A DNA stretch of 64,000 nucleotides. Origin: Carallia brachiata (Eukaryota > Streptophyta > Magnoliopsida > Malpighiales > Rhizophoraceae). Shown here in pieces: positions 33,991 to 45,800 of the stretch (the first letter of the stretch is position 1; every line of letters begins with the position of its first letter). The notes beneath the pieces were generated by a model. It was not told where the DNA came from and did not search any database. It worked only from the letters and a program-made list of their open reading frames with translations. The stretch spans positions 2,035,469 through 2,099,468 of the forward strand of contig JADCRB010000035.1 of NCBI GenBank assembly GCA_021464245.1, in the 5' to 3' direction. Both the position numbers and the translations under genes were made by a program.

Positions 33991-34990
33991 CAAGCTGAGC
34001 TCTATTTATTCTAGCATTTTGATAGCGTAGTCTTAGGTGTAGTGATGTCGTCAACTAGCCAGCTAAGAATAGTACTTTTTGAGGCTGGCCAAGTTCCATG
34101 CTCGTGGAATAGGTCCATCAAGTTGCTCAATTGTGTAAACTCTAAGGACAATCTCCTATTTGATTCTGTAGGGTCCTTCCCTATTTGGGGAAAGCTTACA
34201 AATACCCTTATTACCCTTACCAAGTTCCCAACATCTAAAGACGAGGTCTCCCATGGGAAAGAGTCGTGGCCTAACTTTTTTGTCATGGTGTTGTGCAATC
34301 TTTTTGTGGTAAGGTTGTGTCCAGATAGAGGCTTGTTACCTTCTTTCTTCAATATTGTCAAGATCTTCTTTTAACAAGTTGTCGTTGTCCTTTTTTCAAA
34401 ATAAAGGTTACAGAAACTAGGTTCACCAATTTTTGTTGGCACCATGGCTTCAGTTCTGAAGGCTAAGGAGAAAGGGGTTTCAATTGCAACTTGTCATGGG
34501 ATAGTTCGGTACGCCCAAAGAACTTCGGGAAGCTTTTCAGCCAGTCAGCCTTCTATGACCTAGGCGCTTTTTTAAACCATCGATAATGTTCCTATTGGTA
34601 ACTTCCACTTGTTCGTTAGTTTGTAGGTGTTTAATGGCTGGCTGCAAACTTCAGAGTGATTTTCAATCTGTTAGTTTGGAGGGTAGGGCCTCTGCTTCTA
34701 CCCACTTCATGAAGTAGTCCACAGCCATTGCCGCATATTTTTTTCTTCCCTTAATGGGATAGAAAGGCTCAATGATGCCAAGTCCCCATATGGCGAATGG
34801 CCATGGTGCATGTATCATGGTGAGCTTAGTGGCCGACAAGGCTAGAAATTACTAAACTTCTAGCAAGTGTCGCACTTGGCAACGAACTTTTTGGTATCTT
34901 TCACCATCATGGGCCAATAATATCTTTGTTTGCATATCTTCTATTTTAGAATGATAGCTCTATCGTGGTTGCCGCAGATCCCCTCATATA
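33990..34990 (-). pseudogene. Tat pol: integrase remnant
   Basis: Minus-strand frames contain RYYWPMM, then KDTKKFVAKCDTC, the zinc-binding and linker region of gypsy integrases (about 34,860-34,960). The end has LSPNREGPYRI, then IPRAWN and LASLKKYY (about 34,080-34,200), the typical C-terminal module. Frameshifts and stops interrupt it, and the catalytic D,D-35-E set cannot be followed. Confidence 0.75.
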
Positions 34991-35359
34991 CTTCGAGCAT
35001 TGCATAGGAAGTGTCCCTCGTTGCGAGGCATTTCACTAGCCGTTGAGATAAAGAAAGCTTGTAAAATAGGCCATCTAAGATAACGTAGAGCACTGCTCAA
35101 AGTTGTATTTTCTTAGCCTGCACTCTGTTCTCTAGGAGCTCTCTATTTTGCAAGTATGCGAGGATAGGGTCCATCCAAGATGGTTCTTGATGAACTGACA
35201 TTACTTCAATAAGGACTACCTCGTAGCTAGGTTGACTAAACATTTCTGTGAAAACTACTTGGTCGAGCCTAAGCTAAAGGGCAGCCTGTGACCTAGAAAA
35301 GGCATCTGTTATCGAGTTCTTGGCCCTCGGGATGTGACTGATGAAAACAGTTGCTCCAG

Positions 35360-35650
35360 TTCATTCTGTAGCTAAGATAAGCGATCGTACCTCAAAGAGG
35401 TACTAATTCTTCTATGGCTTAAATTCCTTTTTAATTGTCCCACAACAAGTCGCGAGTCGATGTATACTAGCAACTGTTTGATTTTGAGTGCTCTTGTGAT
35501 TTCCAATCTTGTGATGAGAGCTTTATACTCGGCCTCATTGTTGGAAGCAGGAAATTGGAATCGTAGAGCGTACTCAAGGTACATTTCGCTTGGTCCTTTG
35601 AAGATTAGACTAGCACCACTCTCATCTTTATTAGATGATGCATCGACTTG
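35360..35650 (-). pseudogene. Tat pol: RNase H remnant
   Basis: The frame contains LEYALRFQFPASNNEAEYKA, then LLVYIDSRLVVGQL. These are the NNxAEY glutamate and YxDSxL aspartate motifs of gypsy RNase H. It is a fragment ending in stops. Confidence 0.85.
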
Positions 35651-36149
35651 CAGGTTCCAAGACTCTTGCGGGCGTCAATTACTCAATACCATGCTAGTCG
35701 AGTCCAAAGCACTCATTGATAAAATCTGTCGAGGCCTAGATTTGATCATAGTGTGTGGTTGCATGCAGATATCTAACTCGCCAAGCTCGATAGACCACTA
35801 TAATAGTTTTTCAACTACTTTAGGCCTTTGTAAAACCAATCTAAAAAGTTGGTCTATCATAAAGATGATCCTATGAGCTTGAAAATAGGAGCACAATTTT
35901 GTTACAACTAAGGTGAAAGCTACCTTGTCGATCTTTGGGTAGCGAAGTTCAGCGCCTTAAAAAACTTTGTTGACGTAACACATAGGTTATTGGACCTTGT
36001 TGACCTCTTGGACAAGAACAGAGCTAACCAAATGCTCATTTGTCATGAGGTATAAGTAAAGATCTTCTTCGAGAATAGGCTTGTTAAGTATTGGGAGCGA
36101 GGATAAGTATTGCTTGAGTTGTTAAAAAGTGTTTTCACATTCCTCTATC

Positions 36150-36990
36150 CACTATAATTTTGGATTCTGTTTGATTAGGCGAAAGAACTATAGCTGTTGT
36201 CCCTGAACTTTGGTATGAACCGATTGAGGTATGCAATAATCCCCGTCAAGATTTGCATGTCGCGAACACTCGTTGGAGATCGGAGGTGTTGAATGGCCTC
36301 GATCTTTTTTAGGTTTACTTCGATGTCCTTGTTGGAGACTAGGAAACCTAGGAACTTTCTTGATTGGACTCCGAAGGCACATTTTGAGGGGTTGAACTTT
36401 ATATAATAGCGGTTTAGGGTTACAAATGTCTCTTTGAGGTCTTGGACGTGCTCTGCAGAGTTCTTACTCTTAACAAGCATGTCATCAATGAAGATCTTCA
36501 TGTTTCTAACAATCTAGGATTATAACATATTCTTGACAAGTCTCTAGTACGTTATTGCTGCATTCTTAAAACCAAATAGCATTACGTTATAACAATATAT
36601 ACATCGTTCAGTGATGAATGAGGCCTTTTTTTGGTCTAGCCAAACATCAGGATCTGATTGTATACCGAGAATACGTCCATGAACATTAGCGGTTGGTGAC
36701 TGAAGGTCCTGTCAATGAGCTAGTCGATGTGAGGGAGTGGATAACTATCTTTTGGGTAGGTTTTTTTGAGGTCTATAAAGCTGATGCACATTCGCCATTA
36801 GCCATTACGTTTCTTGACCATAATGATATCGGCAAGCCAATCAGGGTATATGACTTTTCGGATGAAACTTGCTTCGAGGAGTTCATCCACTTATTCTTCA
36901 ATAGCTGCCAACCTATCAGCTGACATGTTGTGCTTATTTTACTTTACTAAAGGAATGTTATCATTAACCTCCAACCTATGCACCACAACT
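36150..36990 (-). pseudogene. Tat pol: reverse transcriptase remnant
   Basis: Reading on the minus strand through several stops: WRMCISFIDLKKTYPKDSYP, a MDVFSVYNQI block, and MKIFIDDMLVKS with the FIDD catalytic aspartates (about 36,470). KCAFGVQSRKFLGFLVS follows. Order and spacing are those of Ty3/gypsy RT. Just upstream, IDPKVVVHRLEV lies next to the captured methylesterase segment. Confidence 0.88.
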
Positions 36991-37084
36991 TTAGGATCGA
37001 TACTAAGCATGTTAGCTAGACCTATGCAAAAACCTTGTATGTTGCTTTTGAAAGAGTGATTAGGTGCCAAAAAACAAAACTGGT

Positions 37085-37400
37085 GCTTGCAAACTTCTGC
37101 CACATTTTATGTCCGTTTTGACACCCGACGTCAGCTTTCAGTTTTGATATTTTTTGCTCTTTAATTTGAAACTTATAAGCTAATAAATGTAATTCGTTAG
37201 AATGTAATATTATAAATGTAACTTATTCAGGTGATCTTGGTGGGGCATGATTTTGGCGGTGCTTGCATATCATATGCAATGGAGCTATTTCCTAATAGAA
37301 TATCAAAGGCTATTTTTATTGGAGCAGCAATGTTGGCCAATGGACAAAGTGCTCTTGATATTTTCTCCCAGCAGGTTTGCCCCTGGAGCCCTAATAGATC
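37085..37400 (+). pseudogene. Captured exon of a plant methylesterase (MES-type alpha/beta hydrolase) inside pol
   Basis: Positions 37230-37375 encode VILVGHDFGGACISYAMELF, followed by a FIGAAMLANGQS block. This includes the nucleophile elbow region of the MES family; the closest recall is the MES11-15 type, in which Asp occupies the Ser position. It is preceded by AT-rich, intron-like sequence ending TTATTCAG and followed by GTTTGC, so an exon with flanking intron DNA was copied. It lies antisense to gag-pol, between the end of protease and the start of RT. The rest of the hydrolase is absent, so it cannot encode an enzyme. Exact breakpoints are unclear. Confidence 0.75.
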
Positions 37401-37859
37401 ATATCATCTTTAGCCTTTTCTTCTAATCTTTCCCCAATTTGCATGGTTTTCATGGGATCGTTTGGCGCCAAAAAGACCGAAACCAACCCTTTCGCTAGCA
37501 TGCCTTGATCTTCTCATTCGTGAGGTCGGTAATCAAGACTAGCCACATCAACAATTGGTTGCTTCTCTAAGCTTTTAATCCTTGAGACTCAGAATTCTCG
37601 AGCTTGCTTCTAGGATCCCTTGACTTCTCCAATTCCCCCAGAGGTGGGGAATTTTAGCTTCAATAGTTTTATAGATACCACAATGTTAAGAGCTCACAGG
37701 CTCGGGTATTCTAGTATCATATTATATGAGGAGGAAAGGTCAACCACAACTAGTTGGAGCTTGGTCGAGCTCATAGTGGGAGCTGTCCCTAACACCACTA
37801 GGAGCTCGATATAGCCTTGGGGACATACGGCTTCACCGATGAATCCATAGAGAGGGAAG

Positions 37860-38100
37860 TTAGCTACTCGAAGGTCGTTCGCACTCGTCTTGTTCAAAAG
37901 CTTTTACGTAGAGAATGTTAACCGAGCTTCCCATATCCACCATGACCCTCTTGACATGAAAACCATCCACTCTAATAAATATAACGAGCGAGTCATCGTG
38001 AGGGTATTCAATATCTTGAAGGCTATCATCCGTGAATATGATCGGATAATTTTCATCACCTTTCCTATGTCTCTTTCCTTCGATATTAAGCACTCGTTGT
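37860..38100 (-). pseudogene. Tat pol: aspartic protease remnant
   Basis: The frame includes PHDDSLVIFIRVDGFHVKRV then MVDMGSSVNILYVKAF. This is the retropepsin segment where VDTGSSxNIL is usual; the Thr is Met here. A frame shift follows. Confidence 0.8.
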
Positions 38101-38219
38101 TAAAGAGAAGTAGGGGTCCCTTGTACACAGCTCGGGGTCCACCTAGGATAACATGAATAGTGCCTCCAAGAGGGGTTTCATTTGGTTGTGGAGGCGTTCG
38201 TTCCTTATTACGACCTTTA

Positions 38220-39960
38220 TGTCAGGAGTGATTTTGAGGTTTACCCCAATCGTGCTTTGATTCCTCCTCTCTCATAGGACATTCATCTAACTGCTGCTGT
38301 AAAGAGTTTTGGATGTACTCTCGCAAGTGACCCTGTCTAATTAGTCTCTCTAACTCATTGCGAAGGTTGATGCATTCATTGGTATTGTGGCCGCAGTTGC
38401 TATGAAACTGGTAATACTTGTCCATGTTCCTTTGATTTGATTTGCCTTTCATTTTGGATGGGGCAACCATAAGATTCTTATCCCGAACTTCTAACAGCAC
38501 TTGAGAAAGAGGGACGACAAGGCGGTGTAATTAGAGTACCTTGTTTCCTCTAGGCTGTCTTCCTTCGGGACAAGACGTCTCCAAGAGAGAGGCACCCTCT
38601 TGGAGGAATTTTCGCCCTTCTTTCCTCATTGTTTCTTAAATCACTTTACACACTCTTCAGTGATCCAGGACCCTAAGAGCTCATCCCAAGCTCGATTGGC
38701 TTCTTTAGCGTTGATGAATAGCTCAGCTTTGGAAATGAGCTCGTCAAAGTCTTTGGGGGGTTTCTAACTAAAGACTAGTCATGGTCCCAATGAACATGGT
38801 GGTCGCTGTTTCAGGGGTCAAGTCCTTGATGTCCAGGATTTTTGCATTAAATTGAGGCTCGTACTCTTACAAGGATTTATCCTCCCTCTGCCAAAGTGGC
38901 ATCAAGGCAGTGTAATTCCTCTTTCGCTACTTGGGGTGGCAAATATGGCGATAAACTGCCTGCCAAGTTGCACAAGACTTTTAATAGAGCAAAGAGAGAG
39001 AGAATAGTACCACTGCTGAGCAGGTCCTTTAAGAGTTGTTGAAAAGGCTTTGCATGTCATGGCGTTGAATGTAGCTTTTAGGGACATAAATGTCTTGAAT
39101 CGACTCTAATGTTCAACCAGGTCTTGCTTTCCACTGTGGAGTTTCTTTGAAGGAAGATTGAACTTATCAAGCATTTAGGCCTTATGAATCTCTTTGGAGA
39201 GAGGCAACTCCAGGCTTTGATGGGATCCTTTGTGTATAGTTTGCTTTGACCCTTGTAGTGCTACAATTTGAGCTTACATGTCCTCTAGTTGCCATGAAAC
39301 TTCATCTCCTGGAGTCTGATTATCCCCCTACCCTAATGCGACTGCTCGGCCATCCATAGATTCTGTTTCATCCGAATTAGACGTGGCAGAAGTTTCTATG
39401 GTTGGTCGCTGGGGTTGAGGCACATATGAGGGGTTAGACAAGAAGTCATTCTCCTGAGTTGGCTGGTATGTATGCCGCTCCTTTTCCTAGCGTCGTGACA
39501 GCTGAGTGGTGCGTCTCTGCCTAGATGCATGGGCCTCAACCCCCAACCTTCCTCCCTCGGGGTTTTGTCGTTGATTCTAGACATTACCCTCCTAATGCTA
39601 TGGGGCTTGGGTTTGCCCTCCTTCCCCCATTGCCACGGTGTCCTGTTGCATTGGGTTTTGAATGGCTTTGGGTTGTGATCCCCAGGAGTCGAAGTTGCTT
39701 GGGATGCAAGGAGGCATTTAATGTTGCATGCATGGCTTCTAGCGGCTCTCCAGGTTGCCAAGTCTCTTCGTCGAGACATTCTCCAAGACGTAACTTGTCG
39801 ACGCTCCCTCATTTAACCAAATCCCTGCTTGGTGAGTGGCAAAGGTTGGGGAAAAAGAGTAAGAGTGATTTTCCTTACCTTGGTCACCAGGCGAAGGATT
39901 TGGGGTGGTTGCATGTCGTCAATTTTGCGTGGAAGAGAAGAGTGACAATGTAACTAGGTT
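38220..39960 (-). pseudogene. Tat gag remnant with zinc-knuckle-like motif
   Basis: From right to left, minus-strand fragments include FKTFMSLKATFNAMTCKAFS, then TLKGPAQQWYYSL (the gag core, about 38,990-39,100). Next come ELISKAELFINAKEA and KYYQFHSNCGHNTNEC (about 38,400), where a KYCRFHxxxGHxTxEC-type knuckle is expected. Multiple stops and frameshifts are present. Sequence at 39,220-39,960 is the gag N-terminal region and leader. Confidence 0.8.
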
Positions 39961-40072
39961 TATAGGAACGCTAGTGAGGCTTCTCCGTTAGGAAAAAGAG
40001 TTTATCTTCCCGTTAGAAACAACTTATCAACAAAAAGAGAAGAGAAAAAAAATGGCAGAGCCACACAACTTC

Positions 40073-40095
40073 TCGTTCCTATAGACAGCATCAAT
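40073..40095 (-). promoter_or_regulatory. Primer-binding site region, decayed
   Basis: On the minus strand the sequence leaving the 5' LTR reads TTGATGCTGTCTATAGGAAC. It matches the common Tat/Athila-type leader TTGGCGCCGTCTGTGGGAAC except for changes that are all C-to-T or G-to-A. It would pair with the 3' end of the priming tRNA. Confidence 0.6.
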
Positions 40096-40708
40096 TGATG
40101 GTTGTTTTTATCTATAAGCCCAGTTTCTTAAGGGCCTTATGTATGAACTTGCAAAATAGTGAGGTTTGGGCCACAGGAATTCCCAAGCATAAGTACTCTA
40201 ACGCTCAAGTTAGGTAGAGGTCTTAAGGAGACCAAGGAAGCCTAGTAAATTCCTCGTGGATAGCCTATAATATGGAGGCTCCTAAGGTGGGTGCTCCATT
40301 GATGTATAGTGATGCTTACAAGGGAGTGTGTGTTTGTGATATGGAGAGTGGAGATGTTGCCTGAGAGGTTAGCAGGACTGGAGTTGGAGAGACTGGCATC
40401 CAAATGTCTAGAGAAAAAGAGGCGTTCATGGTCTTAAACTTGCCTGTCTATTGGCAGTAGTCTGATGTTTGAAAAGGCCAAAGCTCCACTAATGATGGAT
40501 GTGAAAGATGTCTGTCTATAGAGAGGTTGGGGGATCGGCTACTCGGGTATAAACTGCGAGCTCTTTAACTAGCTCCCATGGGTAAGCTCCTAGCAAGCTG
40601 CCCGGGAAAGTGGTCAATAAGGCCCCACGAGCTGTCAACAGACCTTTATTGGACTGTTTAGCGAGGTCTATGCCGGAGGCCCTAGGATGTGATGGGTCGT
40701 ATCCATCA
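40096..40708 (-). repeat. 5' LTR of the Tat element (right copy)
   Basis: A 613-bp LTR, TGATGG to CCATCA, collinear with the left LTR and followed by the GTTAC duplication at 40709-40713. Confidence 0.93.
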
Positions 40709-40713
40709 GTTAC

Positions 40714-42500
40714 TAAGTAGTTGTATTTGTTGATTTGAGTATAGCGCACTAATTTGGTTGCCAAGTATGGCTCCAAAATTTTTCTGATTTAAGAAAATAA
40801 CCTTTAAGATAGGGGATGGAATGTGCCTGTGGCTTATGAAGTTAAAGTAAGGGGAACAAAAGTAATGCAAGAGAGAAAATTAGAGGAGCTGTTTATAGTA
40901 TGTAAAGGAGATTTTCATTTTCTCTTGTAGTTGCCTCCAAATTTCATGTTTGTGGAAGAGTCTCTTTATATAGAACTCTTATCTAGCTTGGTTGGTACTT
41001 GGTCTTTTTAACTCCACTGTGTCCCCTCAAGACAAATTTACTTTAAAAAAGAAACAAATTTGAAAAAAAAATTAAAATTTGTGACAAAGTTCTTCAAAAT
41101 GCCCACGAGACGGGGTTTTAAGTTTTTGTTGGAGTAACGGGAAAGTTAGGAATATTAATTATAAATTTGAAAAATTAGGGTTCATGTGATTTGGGTATTT
41201 GGGAAGTGGATTTTGATGTGAGTAGATATATATATATAAAACAAAAATCGTGTCATGAAATATTCTGAAATTTATAATTATGTAAAAAAATTATTAACTT
41301 TTTTCTTATTTTGGTTTAACAATGTTAAAAATATTGATAATTTTTTTTATAATTGTAAATTTTAAAATGTTTCATGACATAATTTTTATGATATATATCA
41401 TTACTCTTTTTTTTTTGGAACAATAAATATCATTACTCTAATGATGTTGGTTTATGTTTTTTTCTTTTGTTCTTTGTTTTTTTTTTTTTTTTTGGTATTT
41501 CGTGTGGTCAATGTATGTATCTAACATTTTGACTGTTTTCCATCAACAAAAAAAAAAAAAAAGGACTCACTTGGAACCAATTTCAAGGTATAAAACTCAT
41601 TTAAAAAGTCCAAAAAACAGAGAAAACAAATGGGAAAAAAATGTATAGAAGTTTACGGCCATTGTTTTACTTATCCAAACTATAAAATAATTAATTAAAA
41701 AATTAATATATAAAAATATCATTAATTTTGTGTGAAGTAATAAATTTAATATTAATTTTAAAAAGTAATAATTTATCTCTTTTTAAATCTTTTTTTGTAA
41801 CAAATCTAACACGCTGTAATATTTTTTGAACGAAATCTATCTATCTCAATAATATGTTTATAGAAATTAATCTATTTTAATAAAATGATAATCATATACA
41901 TTAATACTTGATAATATGTATAACTACTGCATCATCGAGACATACTAATTATGTTTGAAAAATATCACTACGTATTAAATTTATTAAAAAATTAAAAGTA
42001 AATAAATTATTAATTTTTAAAATTAATACTAAATTTATTATCGTACACACAGTTTGTAATTTATTTTATAGACTGTTACATTTCCAGAAAAAATGATATT
42101 CGAAAAAGCGTCTGAATACAACTGATCGAATTTAATGTGCAATCAATTAGATTGCAAGTGCAACTAAGTATAAAAATAAAAAATTTTTTCTAATTAATTA
42201 CACTTATAATCTAATCAGTTACATATTAAATCTGTCTAATTGGGTGATTTTTCAGATTTTTTATTTTTGGCTGAAAATGTAATTTTTTCTGTTTATTTAT
42301 TTTATATTAACCCTTAATCAAACGTGCAGGCTTTTTCCCCGCGCGGACCATTTCTTCTTCCTGTTTCTTTCGTTTCTTCTTTTTCCCCGTCTCTCTCTCT
42401 CTCTCACTCTCCGGTAGGCAGACAATAACCGCCACTCGGCGAACTTTCTTCTTAGAAATTTAAAGTCTCCACGAAATTTCTGATAAAATTCCTCTTCCTC
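40714..42500. other. Intergenic; AT-rich with poly-A/T tracts, promoter at right end
   Basis: No gene was found. Poly-T and poly-A runs occur near 41,480 and 41,550. From about 42,330 the composition changes to CT-rich pyrimidine patches (42,391-42,412 and 42,491-42,510), typical of plant core promoters, ahead of the CNGC gene. Confidence 0.5.
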
Positions 42501-42515
42501 TCTCTCTCTGTTCTC

Positions 42516-42522
42516 TATAAAA
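42516..42522 (+). promoter_or_regulatory. Probable TATA box of the CNGC gene
   Basis: TATAAAA preceded by a CT-rich Y patch. Transcription would start about 30 nt downstream. The leader then appears to contain an intron, with donor near 42,650 (GGTGCC) and acceptor CTTTTTCAG ending at 42,780, and a tiny 3-codon uORF at 42,787. Confidence 0.55.
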
Positions 42523-42811
42523 CCACACAGAAAACCGAGAGAGGGAGATCATAACTGCTTTTTTTGTTACAGTTCTGCCCGGCCTTTCTCTCTCGCTTCG
42601 CCCCTGATGAGTTTTCTTCCGAGAAGCAAGAGAGAAAAGGCGCAAAAAGGTGCCGTTTCATTTTTAGAATATACTGCTCTTCGTTTCTCTGTATCTTTTT
42701 CTTTTTTTGTCCATATATGTTTTCCCTCTGTTTTTCTTTCTTTCTTTCTTTTTTAACATCAATTACGCTTTCTTTTTCAGGTTTGGATGCTTTTCTAGTC
42801 ACAACAACTAG

Positions 42812-45800
42812 ATGAAGATTATGAATCTCAAGGGAAGCAAGTTTGTGAGGTTAGTTTTAATCTCTTCCTTAGTTATTTCTGACTTAAATTTTCACCAACC
42901 AGAAACTTTACATAGTCGAGAAGAAGTATGATTTTGTGGAATTTCTTCAGGTTTGAAGATTGGAGTTCAGTGAAATCCAATGACTCTGATCGTCCGTACG
43001 CCACTGAAGATGGGTTTCCCGGCAAAAAAGCCAGCCCAGCCAAGGTAAACTCGGTGTTGGACAGCATCCGAAGAGGCTGGGAGATGGGTTCTGAGAGAAT
43101 TACAGGCATCAAGAAAAGTCTACGATCATGCTCCGGTGATGGCGTTGCTTCGCCGGCGGCAGCAGACGAACCGGTCACCAGAAAGAATATCCTTGATCCG
43201 CAGGGTCCATTTCTCCAGAGGTGGAACAAAATATTCGTGCTGGCTTGCGTGATCGCGGTCTCCGTTGACCCCTTGTTTTTCTACATCCCTGTCGTTGACC
43301 CAGGCCGGAACTGCCTCGACTTGGACAAAAAATTGAAAGTCATTGCTTGTGTTCTCCGTACTTTCATTGACGCCTTCTACGTGCTCCGCATTGTATTTCA
43401 GTTCCGTACAGGGTTCATTGCCCCATCTTCCCGCGTGTTCGGAAGGGGTGTCTTGGTCGACGATCCTCGTATTATCGCTACAAGATATCTGACCCAGTAC
43501 TTTTTAATTGATGTTTTGTCGATTCTTCCACTCCCCCAGGTAGTTTTTTTTTTTAAACATCATTTCTTGTGATAAAAGCAGAGAGATAATTGAGATTGGA
43601 CTAGTTACAAAATCATATACATAATCTCATGAGATTCTGAATCAGAATTAAGATTCTAAATATGTAATTGTGGAAGGGGAGTCTGGGGTTTATGTGAACG
43701 ATGATGAGAGATATTTTTATTCTATAGTTTAAGGATAACGATTGCTAATGGACAAAATAAAAATAAAAATTTTTTTTCTTTTTTTTCTTTTTGTTTTTGA
43801 AGTAGTGTGAATGATTCTTTGTTATTAGCTCCTAACGGTTGATAAAGGAATTGCGTTTGAATTGCTCAGGTGGTTATTTTGGGTATCGTTCCCGCACTGA
43901 ATGGCCCTGTTTCATTGATTGCAAAGAACTTGTTGAAATATGTAATTGTCAGCCAGTATGTTCCAAGGTTTATTCGAATCTACCCGCTGTACAAAGAAGT
44001 AACCAGAACTTCCGGCATACTGACTGAAACAGCATGGGCCGGAGCCGCTTATAATCTCTGTCTGTACATGCTAGCCAGCCATGTTAGTTTGATCTGATAT
44101 ATTTGTTATTGCTTTTCAAATAAGTATGTGATTGATTCTCCTAGCTATGAACAAATGTTTGTTGATGTTTTCAGGTAATTGGAGCCCTTTGGTACTTGTT
44201 TTCTATAGAAGCCAAAGATAGGTGCTGGCGTAAAGCATGCAAGGAGAAAGGATGCAAGTCTTCGATCTTGTACTGTAATAATAACCGTACAGCGTCTTAT
44301 TCGTTTCTGAATGAGTCATGCCCTCTTGTCCAACCTGATGACATTCAAAATTCGACAGTCTTCAACTTCGGAATTTTCATTGATGCGCTCGATTCTGGTG
44401 TGGTAGACCAATCAAAAGATTTTCTTCAGAAATTCTTTTACTGCTTTTGGTGGGGTCTGCGAAACCTCAGGTTTGATAAATTTGAATTATTCGAAATGCC
44501 ATCTTTGGGACTCTTTTTTGAATTTATCTGCCATCAAATACTGAAGTTGAAGATTGAGGGTTCGCTATTCAATTCAAGTAAAAGATGGGCTATACCTAAA
44601 ATTGCTAATTTTTGGTTGGTTGGCTATTGAATTAAACTTCATGTTGTGAGTGAATGCAATATGGACTTTCTAAGGAGGAAGAACACATAGGAAACGAAAC
44701 TAAAAGGTTTTAAAGGCTCATCTTATTTACACAAGCCCACATTACTAAATTGTACTCTGATTTTAAACATACTTGCTGGCTTCCTGCTGATATTCATTAT
44801 TCTGCATCAACAGCTCTGTGGGCCAAAACCTCAAAACAAGCACCTATGTTGCGGAGATTCTGTTTGCTGTCTTCATATCCATTGCTGGGTTGGTTTTATT
44901 TTCACTGCTTATTGGCAATATGCAGGTCACTCTTGATCCTTGTTTTATGCTTCTTGCAATTCATTACATCCGTTGTATATGGCATACCAATTACATGCAT
45001 TGTCCACCTATTTGCAGAGAGATTAATTCATGGGTTTGGATTAGGAGATATTCCTTTAGATGCTCTATCAGCACTCTGAGAACTGGATATGTAGTAAAAG
45101 CACAAACTTTTAAAAAGACCCTTTAATTTGGGAATGCCAGACTTTCAGACTTTCAGTATTTTTAGGAATTTCGTTAGGCCCTTTGTGTAAATTAATAGGC
45201 TTTGCTTTTGTGTTGTTACAGAAATATCTTCAATCCACAACAGTCAGAATAGAGGAAATGAGAGTGAAGAGGCGAGATGCAGAGCAGTGGATGTCTCACC
45301 GAATGCTCCCTGAGAACCTCAGGGATCGGATCAGGCGTTATGACCAGTACAGATGGCAAGAGACCAGAGGTGTGGAGGAACGGGCTGTCATTCGAAATCT
45401 CCCTAAAGATCTGAGGAGGGACATAAATCGCCATCTTTCATTGGACCTACTAATGAGAGTGAGTGCTTGTCGTTTGTAAATGTCTACTTTGCACTTATAT
45501 GGATCTCGTTCAACATTAACTAGAAATTTTCATCAATTCCTTAGGTGCCAATGTTTGAGAAAATGGATGAGAAGATACTGGATGCAGTGTGTGACCGCCT
45601 CAGGCCAGCTCTGTACACAAAGGACAGTTACATTGTTCGTGAGGGGGATCCGGTCGATGAGATGCTATTTATCATGAGAGGCAATCTAGTGAGTGTAACA
45701 ACAAATGGAGGGAGGACTGGCTTTTTCAATGCGGTGTATCTTAAGGCTGGTGACTTTTGTGGAGAAGGGCTTCTTACATGGGCCTTGGATCCTCAATCCT

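Larger units (their letters stand above)
23424..40713 (-). mobile_element. Complete but decayed Ty3/gypsy LTR retrotransposon, Tat-type, 17.3 kb
   Basis: The element occupies 23429-40708, with GTTAC duplicated at 23424-23428 and 40709-40713. Both LTRs begin TGATGG and end CCATCA. Gag, protease, RT, RNase H and integrase remnants all read on the minus strand in the usual gypsy order, so the 5' LTR is the right-hand one. About 10 kb of extra sequence lies between integrase and the 3' LTR and holds antisense coding units. Great length, a large 3' region and extra ORFs are known features of the Tat lineage in plants. Every ORF is broken by many stops and the LTRs have diverged visibly, so it is an old, immobile copy. 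Confidence 0.92.

Noticed and set aside
39525..39953. 142-codon plus-strand ORF inside the Tat gag region
   Set aside because: It is antisense to gag with no recognisable domain and crosses conserved gag-leader sequence; considered a shadow frame.
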